Shown piece by piece: positions 1 through 11,599 of a stretch of DNA of 64,000 nt. The position numbers were made by a program, and so were the translations under genes. Source of the stretch: Gonapodya prolifera JEL478 (taxonomy: Eukaryota > Monoblepharomycota > Monoblepharidomycetes > Monoblepharidales > Gonapodyaceae); the NCBI GenBank assembly GCA_001574975.1, contig KQ965743.1, forward strand, positions 533,308 through 597,307, in the 5' to 3' direction. Within the stretch, counting starts at the first letter, position 1, and each line of letters begins with the position of its first letter. The notes beneath the pieces were generated by a model. The model saw nothing but the letters and a program-made list of their open reading frames with translations. It was not told the DNA's origin and searched no databases.

Positions 1-134
1 ACTGGACCAAGTGTTGAGAATGGTCTGAATGGAGTCGGGATGAACCGCAACAGTAAAGTGGAACGAAAGATACTCTGAATAAATTCCGGATATTCAACAG
101 CGATGGCATTAGGAATGACCGGACTGAATTCGGG

Positions 135-1138
135 ATGAGCAACATCCGTGAGCCGAAACGAGTATTGCAATATGGTTACTGGTTTGGAGATTCCCCCAAA
201 CGCAACCTCAAACCCTTCCGTCCAGTACCAACACCACCCCTTCCCACACCATTCGTCGCGCCTCCACCCACACAACCAAAGCCCCTCCCACGCACCCCTC
301 TCGCGACTCCCACCCCCGCCACACTCCTCGTCTCCCCGCTGCAACGCGGCAACCCGCTGCTACCCCACCTGCGCAATACACCCTGGGCGTACGCCGCGCT
401 GCAGGGCGCAGACTACCAGGTCGGCGCGAGCGCGGGCGTGCTGTACTTGAGCCTCAAGTACCACCGCCTGCATCCTGAGTACGTCACGGGCAGGGTCGAG
501 GGGATTAAGGGCAAGTACGGCACGAGGGTGCTGTTGGTGCTGGTTGACGTGGTGAGCACAGAATTTGGATGGGGGTTGTTACAACCGTCTTTTTGCCAGC
601 GCGTGGGACTTGACCGCCCACCCCTCTACCCGCTTCAACCACGAAACAACACAGGAAGACCCCGCCTCGCACCTACCCTCGCTGACGTCGCTGTGCCTAT
701 TCAACGCGCTGTCGCTGATTCTCGCCACGACGCTCCCCGAGGCCGCGCGATACCTGGAGACGTTCAAGGCCTACGAGCACAAACCCCCGGACGCTCTGCG
801 CGGGGCCGCGTTTGGCTCCGGAAAGCAAGGCCGCGGAGCACAGGAGGAGTGGTTTGAGCGCGTCAAGGAGTGCGTTACGAGCGTTAAGAGCGTTAACGCG
901 AGGGATGCGGAGACGCTGGTGGAGGCATTTGGGGTGCGTATTGCACGTGCCGCGTGTTTTTGGCGTGTGCTGTGGTATTGAATACCCGCATTGTTTGGGG
1001 GACCCGCCCTCGTCACAGTCCCTCAAAGCCATCGTGGCCGCGACACCCGACGAGCTCTCGCTTCTTCCAGGGATCGGCCAGGCCAAGGCGAAGAAGCTCG
1101 CCGAGGCGTTCAGGCAGAGTTTTGTTGTGAAACGGTGA
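135..1138 (+). CDS. RAD10: ERCC1/Rad10-type subunit of the XPF-ERCC1 structure-specific endonuclease
   Basis: This is the non-catalytic partner of XPF/Rad1, which cuts the 5' side of lesions in nucleotide excision repair and takes part in crosslink repair and single-strand annealing. Three exons, 135-551, 655-933 and 1019-1138, join in phase 0 with GTGAGC and GTGCGT donors and give 271 aa. The central nuclease-like fold is recognisable: VSPLQRGNPLL, then LRNTPWAY, YLSLKYHRLHPEY and the RYLETFKAYEHKP helix. The C-terminal tandem helix-hairpin-helix reads LPGIGQAKAKKLAEAF. The protein lacks a catalytic ERKxxxD motif, as expected for ERCC1. About 90 residues before the core are Pro/Thr-rich and less certain. 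The ATG at 135 sits in slightly repetitive sequence, and an upstream exon cannot be excluded. Confidence 0.93.
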
Positions 1139-1758
1139 TTCACAGAAAGCTGCTTGGGCAAGGGGCCAAGTTCTGTCTCAGGATTGATCTCTTTTTGCTA
1201 TCAGCTGGATCCCACAATTTTTTGTATTACATTTCTTGTTCCTGGATTGTCCAAATAGCATGCTGTGAGATGGGCGACAACCCCACCCCTCCTTCTTCCT
1301 TCCGGTCCAGTACAGAAATGTGTTCAAGGGGACGTTCAACAATTTGGTCCAGGCGGGAAAGCCTTTTAAAGTCATAATTTTTTGTTTATGATCTAAATCA
1401 AATCGTTTCTGCTTCGGACTTGGTCTTACGAACATACTCCGCCAAGACTTCAGAACGGGTCGCTTCTTCGTGAAGAGGGTCATAGGAGGTCAGGGAAATT
1501 CGGAGTGTTCGGTCCGACTCATCAGAACCCGCGGATGTGTCCCCTCGGTGCTTTATTGCGATTTTCCCCATCTAATAAACAATCTGGAGCGATGGTAGTG
1601 TGCGATTGTAGTGTGCGGCTCCCCGAGCCATCGTCGAACGATTTTATTCCATCTCACAGCGGAGGTCGGGCTTAATTAACCTTTGCACCTTCCCTGGGTA
1701 CCACACACTGACTGGCGGCTTGAAAAGGACGTTTCACACCCAGCCACTACGAATCCAA
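1139..1758. other. Intergenic region between RAD10 and the OPT transporter
   Basis: About 620 bp follow the RAD10 stop and precede the transporter start. No reading frame here resembles a known protein and no tRNA-like fold was noticed. It should hold the RAD10 3' end and the transporter promoter, but I could not place a TATA element or poly(A) signal with confidence. Confidence 0.4.
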
Positions 1759-4513
1759 ATGATTGATGAGTCCGAGAAGCGCAGTGACTTCCCTGCTGGC
1801 AGTGAGAAGCATACCTTCATCGACGAGGAGCGGAGCCACGACGAACGAGTCGAGTACCCTGTCCACGACGATGAAGGGTTCGAGTTCACTTGGTAAGGAG
1901 AAAAAAAAAGTACATTCACTTTGACATCCACCAAACCAACTAAACACGGAATCTTACTCGTATTTCTCACGCAGGCGCTCCTCCATTGTCGGCAGTCTTC
2001 TTGGATGCATTGTCGCCGCGTCCAACTTTTATCTTGGTCTCAAAGTCGGATGGACCTTTGGCGCGTCCATCTTCGCTGCTGCGTTCACGTTTGGTATACT
2101 GAAACCCCTCAGCAATGCCCTCCCTGTCGCGTTTGGCGGTCGGTATTTTGGGCCGAGAGAAAATGTCACGGCCCAAACAGCGGCCTCCACGTCGGGGGGC
2201 CTTAGTGTTGGTGAGGCGCTCGAGTGTTGGTCAGCGTGTGAATATGTCTGAGTGGTTTTGTAGGTATGATCACCGCAATCCCGGCCATGTATCGATTGGG
2301 ATTATTGAGCGACGACGTCACCAAAGACACCCTTCGACTCACCCTGTGGACCATAGGTAAGGTTTTCTTCGTTCTATTTTCTTCGTTCTCCTAAATAATA
2401 CACTGCTCCCATCCCTCCAGCTGCGTCCATGTACGGCCTCTGCTTTGCCGTACCACTTCGCAAATACTGTGAGCACTTCTCAACCCGACTAGTCTTCGAA
2501 ATGCAGAGTCAAGCATTTTTTCCCCCCGCAGTCATCATCAAACTCCGTGACAAGATTCCCTTCCCAACTCCTACCGCAACTGCACAAACGTGAGTACTTG
2601 CCGTTCTCCAAAGTAAGTCCACTTTTAAAATCCATTTGCATGCACACATCAGCATCAGAATCCTCCATTCGTCCACCACGGGCGCGAAGAATGCCATGGA
2701 TAGTGTCAAGGCGATGGCAGCTGCGTTCAGTAAGCTTGCTTCCTCTCACTTGGTTGTGATGTGTCACAACTAGAACATGTGTGCAACCTTAGTCGCTTCC
2801 GCACTCACGACGCTCATAAGCTACTGGGTACGTTCATACTTCCCTTATCACTCAAACTCGTTCATAACATCCTCACCCCATTCTACCTTTCTCAAACGCA
2901 GATCTACATCTTTGACAAAATTCACATTACTTACTGGATCGGCCGCGCCACGGGCAGCGCGTTCCTGCAGCGCGCAGACGTGACGTGGGGATTCTACTTC
3001 ACACCGAACTTTGCCTTCTTCGGGGCGGGCTTCATCACACCGCCGAACGTCGTGTTCTCGTTTTTGGCGGGATCCATCATAGCATTCGGCATTGGTGGTC
3101 CTATCATGCTGGATCACGGGTGAGTATTGAATCCACAATGACCTCTCATAACCTCTCCCCGATGGCTCACCCGATCCCTCCATCACCCCAGATACCTCAC
3201 CTTTGCTCTTGGTTGGGGCCGTCCCGGGAACGGCTCTGCCCAAAGCTGGTGGTTCTGGCCCGGTATCTCGCTCATGATCGTCACCGCGTTTGCTGACCTT
3301 TTCTCCAATTGGTCCGTGATGTGGGTGTCCCTGAAGAGCGCGTGGAATGAAGTGACACAGAGCGTCGTGAGAGTGCGAGGAAGGTTGGGTGACAAGATGG
3401 TGGAGGCGGAGGAGATGGACAAGAAGGATGCGAGAGTGGAGGTCGATGATGGGGACGATGGTTTGCCGGGAGTGCCCTTCGCGTGGTGGGGTAGTGGGCT
3501 CTTGGTTTCTTTGATTTCTACCTGCTTCATCATGGGCTTCCAATTCGGCATTCCCGCATACCAGTCCATCCTCGCCGTCATATTCGCCTTCTTCCTGTCC
3601 ATCGTGGGCATCTTTGCGGCGGGACAGACCGATATCAACCCCATCTCGACACTGGCCAAAGTCGTCCAACTTGTGTTCGCGCGCATGCCTGCGTCCTCGC
3701 TGCAGGACCTGCAACGGTCGAACCTGTTGTGCGCCGCGGTGACGTCGTCGTCGGCCAACCAGAGTGTAGACATGATTGGCGACTTGAAAACGGGCCATCT
3801 CATCGGGGCGTCACCGAGATCGCAGTTCTTGGCTCAGCTCGTCGGGAGCTTCTTTGCAGTGATCATGAACGTATCGTTGTTCACGTTGTTCGCGAAGGCG
3901 TACCCGTGCATTACGAATGTCATGGACACGTGCGAATTTGGGTAGGAACTCAGCGGTCTGCTTCCAATTTTGTCGATGTCCCTGTAACCACTGCATTTCT
4001 GTTTAGACTCTCACCGATTCTTTCATGGCAGAACGTCACAGTTTTGCTCACCCAGAACCCTTTCATACCTTTATCATCCGTCGCTACGGCCATCGTGTGC
4101 GCCGTGCTGGCTGTCATCTACGTTTTTGTCACGTCCAACTACATCCCTGACGAGTACTACCCCTACCTTCCCAACCTCAACGCGGTAGGACTCGGGTTCA
4201 TCGTGCCCCAGCCATCTACACCGTTGGCTATGGCGTTTGCAGTCATTGTTAAGCTGCTTTGGCAACGCTATCACAAGTCCAGTAGCGACAACTTGTGCAC
4301 CGCTGTGGCGGCAGGGGCCCTCGCAGGCGTGGGGATCACAGGTATGCACTGATATTGGTGTTCCATTTCGCCCCACCGTTCTCACGCGATTTTTTTTGCT
4401 TACGTATCTCAAAAGCTCTTGCGCGCGCGGGTATGAAACTCGGTGGTGTACCGAGCAACTTAGTAACGTTCAACTGTCCTCTCAACGCGAGTGGTGCCGT
4501 CGCTTGTCTCTAG
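1759..4513 (+). CDS. OPT-family oligopeptide/metal-chelate transporter
   Basis: A polytopic membrane protein of the oligopeptide transporter superfamily, which moves small peptides, glutathione or metal-nicotianamine-like chelates with protons. Eleven exons give 693 aa in frame: 1759-1892, 1975-2210, 2264-2356, 2421-2468, 2532-2589, 2653-2729, 2793-2827, 2902-3119, 3192-3941, 4007-4341 and 4416-4513. The first 40 residues are charged and cytosolic. Then comes the family-typical start of the membrane region, GCIVAASNFYLGLKVGW, followed by many hydrophobic segments. Other features are the GIGGPIMLDHGYLTFALGWG stretch and a charged loop (about residues 340-385) before the second half. The length and short N-terminus fit the YSL-like or bacterial-like OPT clade better than the longer yeast Opt1/Opt2. 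The substrate cannot be read from sequence. Confidence 0.9.
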
Positions 4514-4869
4514 TTCTTGGAATTTTGAAGGCCGGTGGCCTGGGAGAGTTGTGACGTGTGTTTAATAACGGTCATCATCTAAATATTTACCAGAAGTACA
4601 AGTGTTGTCGTGCTGTATCAATTCTATCGCCTTCATGTAAAGTAAATGTTAGAACACAAACGAATCGGGACCTTTCCGGTCCACTGATACTTCCAGATGC
4701 CAATCATAACTCGTCCGCTTCGACCACTCTCAAAGTCGTCCACCACCACGAGTTCATTTGAGGAATGACATGTGCTGCCTGGTTCTGTGGCCACATCCGA
4801 TCATTCGATTCCGAGCAGCTGCGAATCCCGCGACGATAAAAAAAGGTGGAAGATTCGAACGTCGGAAGA
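4514..4869. other. Intergenic region between transporter and enoyl-CoA hydratase
   Basis: A 356-bp tandem-orientation spacer. No supported gene. A run of A bases lies just before the downstream start (around 4838-4844). Nothing else stands out. Confidence 0.4.
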
Positions 4870-5734
4870 ATGTCGGAATCGCTTCTGCTGGTGGAACGTG
4901 ATGGTCCAGTGGTCCTTGTCACGATGAACAGGCCCAAGGCAATGAACTCCCTATCGAAAACCCTGCAGCGAGAGCTTGCCCAGACCCTCGCTCGACTGGA
5001 TGGGGACTCGTCAGTCCGCGCCATTGTTCTGACCGGAAATGGAGATCGCGCATTCACCGCCGGCTTGGATCTTAAAGAAGTGGGGAGCACTGGAATCCAA
5101 TCCAGTGCAGCGGGCGCGTTCGGCGAGGACCTGATGAAAACTCTCGACGGAATGAGCAAGCCAATCGTGGGAGCTGTGAACGGAGTTGCAATTACCGGGG
5201 GATTTGAAGTTGCGCTGGCGTGTGATGTGTTGGTTGGATCGACGAATGCACGTTTCGCTGACACGTGAGTATTACTTTGTGCGGCGGACATTGTGCGTTG
5301 TTTTTACAAACGAGAGGTGTGCCATGTATTCACACACATACCTGCGCAGACACGCCCGAGTGGGTGTCATTCCGTTCTGGGGTCTTTCGCAGCGGCTTTC
5401 TCGCCGAATCGGCATTTCCCGCGCAAAGGAGATGTCATTTACAGGAAACTTCATCGACTCGGATACCGCTCTCGCTTGGGGCCTCCTCAATAGTGTCGTT
5501 GCGCCTGCGGAACTTGTGCCATTCGCCAAGAAAATGGCACACGACATGGCAAGCGATCCCGGCATGGTGCAACGCTACAAACGACTCATTGACAGTGGCT
5601 ATGAGCGCTCGTTTGGTGAGGCGATGGTTCTCGAAAAGGACGTTGCGATGAAAGAGATTGTGAAGGTCACTGCGGAGAGTGTCGAGGGGAAGAGACGAGC
5701 AGTGTTGGAACGGAATCGTGGGCAAAAACTGTAA
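4870..5734 (+). CDS. Enoyl-CoA hydratase/isomerase (crotonase) family protein
   Basis: A crotonase-fold enzyme, likely acting on 2-enoyl-CoA in fatty-acid or amino-acid breakdown. Two exons, 4870-5264 and 5350-5734, join at GACAC|A and give 259 aa. The first real ATG is at 4870; the frame is open upstream to a GTG at 4846. Family landmarks are VLVTMNRPKAMNSL, the first oxyanion-hole strand DRAFTAGLDLKE and the second, AVNGVAITGGFEVALACD. The usual catalytic Glu of true hydratases in the GGG-x2-E helix is approximated by GGFEVAL. The second catalytic Glu position (normally in the PE.G...PGWGG region) reads VIPFWG. This could therefore be an isomerase or hydrolase-type paralogue. There is no obvious mitochondrial presequence and no clear C-terminal peroxisome signal (ends GQKL). 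Confidence 0.9.
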
Positions 5735-5876
5735 TTTATCTACACCAGTTTCCCTCTTGAGGGGGCGTATCATAAATTATTTCTACGTTTGGAGGATGGT
5801 GCAAAGATTCTGCAAGGGGGTTGGTCTGGTGCTACCATCGGCCAAACCCAAAATTTGTATCGGCCGGACACCTGCC

Positions 5877-8800
5877 TCAACTCGGTTCCGAATAAATAGT
5901 CGTTGAATTAATCGTAAGAGGGGCTCCGACTTTATCCACGGGAGATATAATGTCACGCATCGGGAAAAACACTTTGGGTACTGGGTTTAAAGAGAAGGAA
6001 GCCACTTGAGCACTTGCAGCAGCGGTGTAAGAGACTCCCCACGTATCAAACATGGGCCGCATATCTACTCCAATGATGAATGAGGTCGAAATAACCATGA
6101 AATCGTTCCCACTTATACTTGACGGATATGACGTGTTGTACAGTGAAAAGCCCAAAGGAATCGCAGTGGTAACATTCCAAGTGGAGCTTGCAGCGGCAAC
6201 ATTGCGCTCTTGCAAGTAAGAGAGCGTGACGAAACCCCATCCATCTCCCAGACCTGTGCCATAGTGTCGCGCATGCTCAATGAGTTGACGGTAAAACATG
6301 AGTCTCTGCGAATTTTGTGCGGCGTAAGCGGGGTTAGCCCAAACGTTGGTGTATACGGCATTGAAGGGGTCAGACGTGTTCAGGGCTGCTTGCAAGTATC
6401 CAAAAGCAGTCTGACCGATCCCCACACTCCGCGTCTTTTTCGCAGCTTGGCCCTCGGGAGATCGATTCCAGCGAATGTAGACGCTTGTGGGGAAAAGATT
6501 GTTGGACACTTCGGTGGATCTGTCGTCGTATATCTTGTGCCGCCCCACTTGCAGATTATGACCAATCTCGTGTGTTTCGCCCCACCCGATGGGATCAAAG
6601 GGCCAGTTTTCGTCAAATGGATTCCCGCTTGTCCCAGCCCCGTTTATAGCACGGCTATCGCTGATCACATGCTGCACGACATCCCGTCGATGTTGGGAAC
6701 CCACGCAGTCCCACGAACGCGATGCACAGAAGTTGACCACCTCAGGAGACAAGCTCAGCTGCCCTGACGCCGAGTTGAACCCTGCGAGCTCGTAGGTCGC
6801 CTTGATGGTGTATTGCCACGTCAGCTGACCTAGCCAAGTCACGTTGCCGTAGTTCTTCATGCTCTGGTTGAAGTGGTTGAGCCTGGAATGCAAGATAAGC
6901 GTGTCCATGTTGATTCCCACCCAGTTTGTAGGAGTGCTCTTCAACTCGGCCTCGAAGGCGGCGATCTCGGTGGCATTTGTCACGCTGCGCAAGACCGGGT
7001 GCGTGATCACACCGTCCACTTGTACGGAGACAGTTTGCGTAGCGCCGCTGGGGGCATCCACATGCAAAATCAGCGTTCCACCGTGAGGACTTGTGATTCG
7101 AATCGTATTGTTCACAGTGAGTTTGGAGAGTGGGCTGGAGACTAAGTATGGACGGTCCAGCCCTTGCGGCTCTTGAAAAACCCAAGTTGTGTCTCTGACC
7201 ATGTTGAGCCCGAATGTGACGGTCGCAGTCGTGTTGTCGACTCGCGTTATTACCATGGTGCGCCCAGGGATAACGTACAAGCCAGTCATGTAGTCCTTTG
7301 TCCCGGTTAAAGGAGTGTCGACAGATACCAAGCGTGAAATTGTCGGCACCGTTACAGGAATAGTCGGGGCAAAGGTGCCCAAACTTAGAGCCAAGGTCGT
7401 ATTGTCGCGGTGGATGTACGCGACGTGATCTGCAAAGTACGCGCGGTACCACGCCGTGGCGTTTGCAGTCTTACTCAGTGGATACGTGATGTTCTCGCGG
7501 TACTTGTCGCCCAGGAGGATCAGCATGCGCTCCATTCTGTACCTGGACGAGTTCCGAAAGATGGCCGTGTTGGACTGGTCGAGCGCCCTGATTGCATTCC
7601 TGATATTAGCGGCGGGGTTGCCAAACTCGGCCATGAACGTTGCATCGGCCGAGCAAAAATTTCTCGCGACGTTGACGGCGCAGCCGGACCAGTTTGAGCT
7701 GAAGTTTCCTGTCTCGAGACGGGTCAGCAGGGTGCTGACAACGTCCAACGCGTTTGGGGAAAAGGGTAAACCGATGTCGGGGTCGAAAGCGTTCAAGCCT
7801 GAGGGTGTTGTGGAGACGTCGATTGAAACACGATTGAACGAGATGCCGACGAGGCTAAATCTGCTCACCGTATTTGTTCCAGTAGTTTATCGTGACTGAC
7901 AGTGAAAGATAGTCAAGCACCCTACTCGCAAGGTCATTTGCGTCGCGGTAATGGTGCAAGTACAACAGAGGTATACCGCGAGCCTGCGCAGCAAGCACGG
8001 CATTCATTACGAGGGAGCCATTGTACGCAGTGGGACCTTGTTCCCTGCCCAGAATGAGCAGGTCGACTTTCCCGGCGCCAAGGCAGGCATCTAGGAGCGC
8101 CCCGTCGCAGCGGTTGTCGGCTTGGCTCCCGGTGTTGAGTGTCACGTTGTTGATGGTGACGTTGGGGAGTTTGGAGACAAGCCAGGTCCTGGTAACGTGC
8201 GACCAGCGTCAGGGCCACAAGGGAGTAGAAGGTTGAGTGGGATGCGAGGTGTCAGGATCACGAGGTAGCAGGAGGTGGCGCGACGCTACCTTGTCGCACT
8301 CTCGTGAGGAAACCAGTACGTCTCAGATCCGGGAAGATGTGCTACGACCACCCTCTGGGAGGTCAGGTCGCTCTTCCCGGTCAACCACTTGATCACGTTG
8401 ACCATAAACGCATCCATATTTGCGTTTCCTCGCACGCCCAACGGGTTGTTCCCGAAAGCAGCGTAGCGGGACTTGTAGTCGCTGACACCTGCGAACGCCA
8501 AAGGCGCTCCGCTCCTGTCGACGGCGCCAGTTGAGTAGGACCAATTTGCCACCAGGATGGGTTTGTTTTTCATTGTGTCGAGCGTGGTCAACCAACACGA
8601 ATCTTGAGACGGGTTCCACGTGATATTGTCCAGCGTGTTGAGACCACGACGTTGGAGTGTTACGCCTGTGGAGAACATGGTCTGCTTCATTGAACGGTAT
8701 TCGGTCTGTTGGTCTGAGACAGCCGATTGCGCAGCCGCGACAATGAAGCTCGCGGAAATGGTTCCCGGGGATCCGCCTTGCATTGCAGACGCGAACGGGT

Positions 8801-9218
8801 CTGGCGTTGCTGAGGGTGACGGCGACGCCGAAGTGGTAGCACTTGTGGTGGATGAGCTTGCCACCAACGCTGCCGTTGTCCTCGTTGTCGTTGTCGTCCA
8901 CGTCGCAGAATTCGAAGTGAGAGTCGCAGTGGTATATTGCGACGTCGTAGAGCTCGTCCCACCTTCCGAGTCCGGTGACGCTGTGGAGCTGTTCACCTCG
9001 TTTCGGCGCGCAATTCCAACCCCAAGACCGACTGCCAGCGAGAGCGCGACCACACAGGATGCGATCACTGCTATTTTAAGTTTTGCGGATGTGTGCGCCC
9101 ATCTCTGGCGCAAACTTGTGTGCGCGCTCTTGCTCGGGTGTGTCTCTGCGGTGGGCTGTGTCAGGTACGCGTTGCTCGCCTCCTCCATCGTCTGCTGCTC
9201 GATGTCGTCTCGTGCCAT
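5877..9218 (-). CDS. Membrane-anchored M60/ImpA-type zinc metallopeptidase (apparent frameshift)
   Basis: A type II membrane protein. It has a short cytosolic tail, one membrane helix (LKIAVIASCVVALSLAVGLG), then a Ser/Thr-rich, probably O-glycosylated stalk, then a large extracellular enzyme. The frame from 9326 lacks an ATG until 9218, which I take as the start. Exon 1 is 9218-8290 (donor GTAGCG) and exon 2 starts at 8188. The gluzincin motif HEIGH lies at 6558-6572 inside GWGETHEIGHNLQ, typical of the M60-like/ImpA family that cleaves O-glycoproteins. The part before it matches the non-peptidase N-terminal module of ImpA-like proteins. Near 7873 the frame shifts by one base. Dropping one A of an AAA run restores YWNNTVSRFSLVG and gives about 1079 aa, so a sequencing error or a young pseudogene is possible. 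The role is probably digestion or host/mucin contact at the cell surface; that is inference. Confidence 0.85.
7866..7885 (-). other. Frameshift site in the M60 peptidase gene
   Basis: On the minus strand, one frame ends at YWNKYGEQI then stop. The continuing frame, one base off, opens at TVSRFSLVG. No GT-AG pair of reasonable length joins the two frames here. The only pair spanning the site would make a 14-nt intron and still give the wrong frame. Removing one base of the AAA run (plus strand ttt, 7873-7875) gives a smooth sequence. Confidence 0.7.
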
Positions 9219-9363
9219 CCTGCGCTGCGCCTCCGGAGTCTGCTGCCGTGGATCCCTCGCCTGTCGTGTGTGTGCGTGCGAGAGCGAGTGTGTGTCACTC
9301 TTGTTGAAATTCTGCCGGACATCCAATCATATTTGACTACGCAGAAAGAGCTAGTTTGATAAG

Positions 9364-9495
9364 CTAGTAGTTTAACCTTTTCTTTTGTCTTCGTTCTTGG
9401 ACAGAATCATATTGACGTGTGTGGGCCGGCTATAGTTTAACCTTTTCTTTTGTCTTCGTTCTTGGACAGAATCATATTGACGGGTGAGGACCGGC
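9364..9495. repeat. 65-bp tandem duplication upstream of the M60 gene
   Basis: Two head-to-tail copies, about 65 bp each. The shared core begins AGTTTAACCTTTTC at 9369 and again at 9434 and runs through GGACAGAATCATATTGACG. They differ only near the ends (GTGTGTGGGCC against GGTGAGGACC). They lie about 150-280 bp upstream of the peptidase start, in its likely promoter. Confidence 0.9.
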
Positions 9496-9655
9496 TAAAT
9501 TCTAACAACTCTCGCTGCGGTCAGAAAAACCATCGGCAATAATCTCGGAGTCGTTCTTGCCTCGCTTTCCATTTTCAATCTTTTGTAAGTCGTGTATTCA
9601 AAAACATGCAAATCTATGTAATGTCATCAAGTTTAGTTTAATGCAACTAGACTCG

Positions 9656-11599
9656 TCAGTGGGGCATCTCCACTGCAAGTGCTTTCCATTGGGCTGGTGC
9701 CATCGCGTCCTTGGACTTCATGCTCTTCGCCATCCAGTCTCCAACTACCCCCACCATTGGCATCTCGACACGTCCGCCGTTGCGACCGATCATCTAGAGA
9801 TNGTCCTTGGACTTCATGCTCTTCGCCATCCAGTCTCCAACTACCCCCACCATTGGCATCTCGACACGTCCGCCGTTGCGACCGATCATCTAGAGATCCA
9901 CCCATGCGTGAAACAATGAAACTGGGAAAGTGGGACCATTCGTTTACTCACAACCGAACCCATTTGCATCACTCCGCCAAACTCCTTGAGTTTGCTAGAC
10001 GCTGCCTTGAGGAANNNNNNNNNNNNNNNNNNNNNNNNNNNNNNNNNNNNNNNNNNNNNNNNNNNNNNNNNNNNNNNNNNNNNNNNNNNNNNNNNNNNNN
10101 NNNNNNNNNNNNNNNNNNNNNNNNNNNNNNNNNNNNNNNNNNNNNNNNNNNNNNNNNNNNNNNNNNNNNNNNNNNNNNNNNNNNNNNNNNNNNNNNNNNN
10201 NNNNNNNNNNNNNNNGTGGAAACATCCCCGAACGCAAACACTTGCGGAAGCCCCTCGACGTCAAGCTGGAAAGTCTTTTTGCTCCGCAGCTCTCCCGTTT
10301 CCGTGGCGTACCCAGCGGGGAAAGATTCCGCGATGAGGGAACCGTTGAAGCGTCCATTTCCAACACAGATGAACTGCAAAACAATCTTCAAGCTTCGAAG
10401 CCACCTGCAAATCTCACTCGGCAACACACCTGCATATCGGATTCCACTCCCCGTCCGGTGCTCGTTTTGAGCGTCCTTCTGCCCGTGAAGGCAAACTCTA
10501 CCGAGGTGAACTCCTCCCTTGCCAGCTCCACCGCTTCACCCAAGATGACTGTGCAGCCAAGCTCCTCCAACTTGTGCTTGACAGCGTCTCTCATTTTGTC
10601 AGACACGTTGTTGGCTTCAAGGAGTTTCTTTCCTGCGTGAATAAGCGTGACGGGCTTGTTGGGGAAGTCGGTCAAGAGCTCGCCGGCGACTTGAAGATAC
10701 AAGCGTCGTGTTTGTAGGGGGAAGACATTTGTTGAGGAGACGCTCAAGAGTGAAAGCGGTTCAACATCAACTCACTCTCTGAAAACCACGGGAGTACACA
10801 AATTTCAAGCGCAATAAGGTTTGCGAGCAAAGTCGAGGTGGAACAAGGCAATGAGATTTCCCCTAAAAGCTAGCTCAGGTGGAATCGTGGTTACCCACCG
10901 ACTCCAACAGCTCCACCTCCAACCACGACAAACGATTTTGCCGACTTGACGTTTTCCTGAATCTTCTGGTACACCGCCTTTGCCGAAGCCGCCTCTGAAA
11001 CACGAAGCGAAGGATTCCCATCAGTACATAAAGGTATTATTGTCGTCAACTCGCTTACAACTCACTTGGTTTGGTTGGAAACTTCGCAATCTCCCTGTTG
11101 TTGGCACCCGTCGCGAGAACGAGGTAGTCGAAGGGCATGACTTCTGAAGTGGCAGTGACCAAGTGTGTCGCTTCCACAGACTGTTCGAAAGTCTTCAGTT
11201 TCTAAACCACCGATAGCGCAAAGACAATGTGCGGACTTACTTGAATGAAAGTGTTGGTTTTGACTTTGAGGTTCGGCAAATCCTTGGCGACGTTATCGTA
11301 CGGAACAAACAACTGCTTCTCGAATCCGGGCTCCACGATAGCGCGTGGAGATCCAATCGAGTGATGAAACGTATCCCTCCGTTCAATCATTGTAATTTCC
11401 ACCGGGAAATTTTTAAGTGCGCCGGCTAGCTTTTGCGAGGCTGTAGTCCCCGCATCTGCATGTTCATGTTGCGTTTCAGTCTCGTCAGTACTGACGCCAT
11501 CGCCGCCCGTCAGTTTTCACTGCGCCACTCACACCCGCCGCCGACCACCACGATGCGCCGGGTCTGGCCGTCCTTGAAAGATTTGGAGCCGAAGAGCAT
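9656..11599 (-). CDS. AIF2/AMID (FSP1)-type FAD-dependent oxidoreductase, interrupted by assembly gap
   Basis: A pyridine-nucleotide-disulfide-reductase-fold flavoprotein related to AIFM2/FSP1 and yeast Aif1, an NAD(P)H:quinone-type oxidoreductase. Exons: 11599-11533, 11455-11241, 11201-11066, 10994-10899, 10689-10430, then 10373 into the N gap, 10014-9952 and 9889-9656. Frames agree at every join outside the gap. The first FAD Rossmann motif is IVVVGGGYAG, split by intron 1. FDYLVLATGA follows, then the second dinucleotide motif SFVVVGGGAVGV, and LPQVFAFGDVS just before the gap. The C-terminus has the SVVMIGRNGG block. The last exon is present twice because of the 95-bp assembly duplication at 9707-9897; collapsing it gives one clean exon. 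FSP1-like proteins carry an N-terminal myristoylation Gly; here the start is MLFGSK, so that signal is absent. Confidence 0.88.
9707..9897. repeat. 95-bp direct duplication flanking a single N (assembly artefact)
   Basis: Positions 9707-9801 and 9803-9897 are identical as far as I can read, separated by one N at 9802. The repeated sequence is the last exon of the AIF2-like gene. This is the usual sign of two contig ends that overlap but were not merged. Confidence 0.93.
10015..10215. other. Assembly gap (N run)
   Basis: A run of 201 N bases inside the AIF2-like gene. It removes the region after the FAD-binding GDV motif, up to FLKAASSKLK. Confidence 0.99.

Noticed and set aside
2848-3798. 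Long minus-strand open frame (316 codons)
   Set aside because: It is the antisense shadow of the OPT transporter exons, is His/Arg-rich and matches no family.
4846-4869. Upstream extension of the enoyl-CoA hydratase from position 4846
   Set aside because: The codon there is GTG. The first ATG in frame is 4870 and the family core starts right after it.
7855-7885. A 14-nt intron (GTGAGC...TTTAG) joining the two M60 frames
   Set aside because: Far too short for splicing, and the resulting frame is still wrong.
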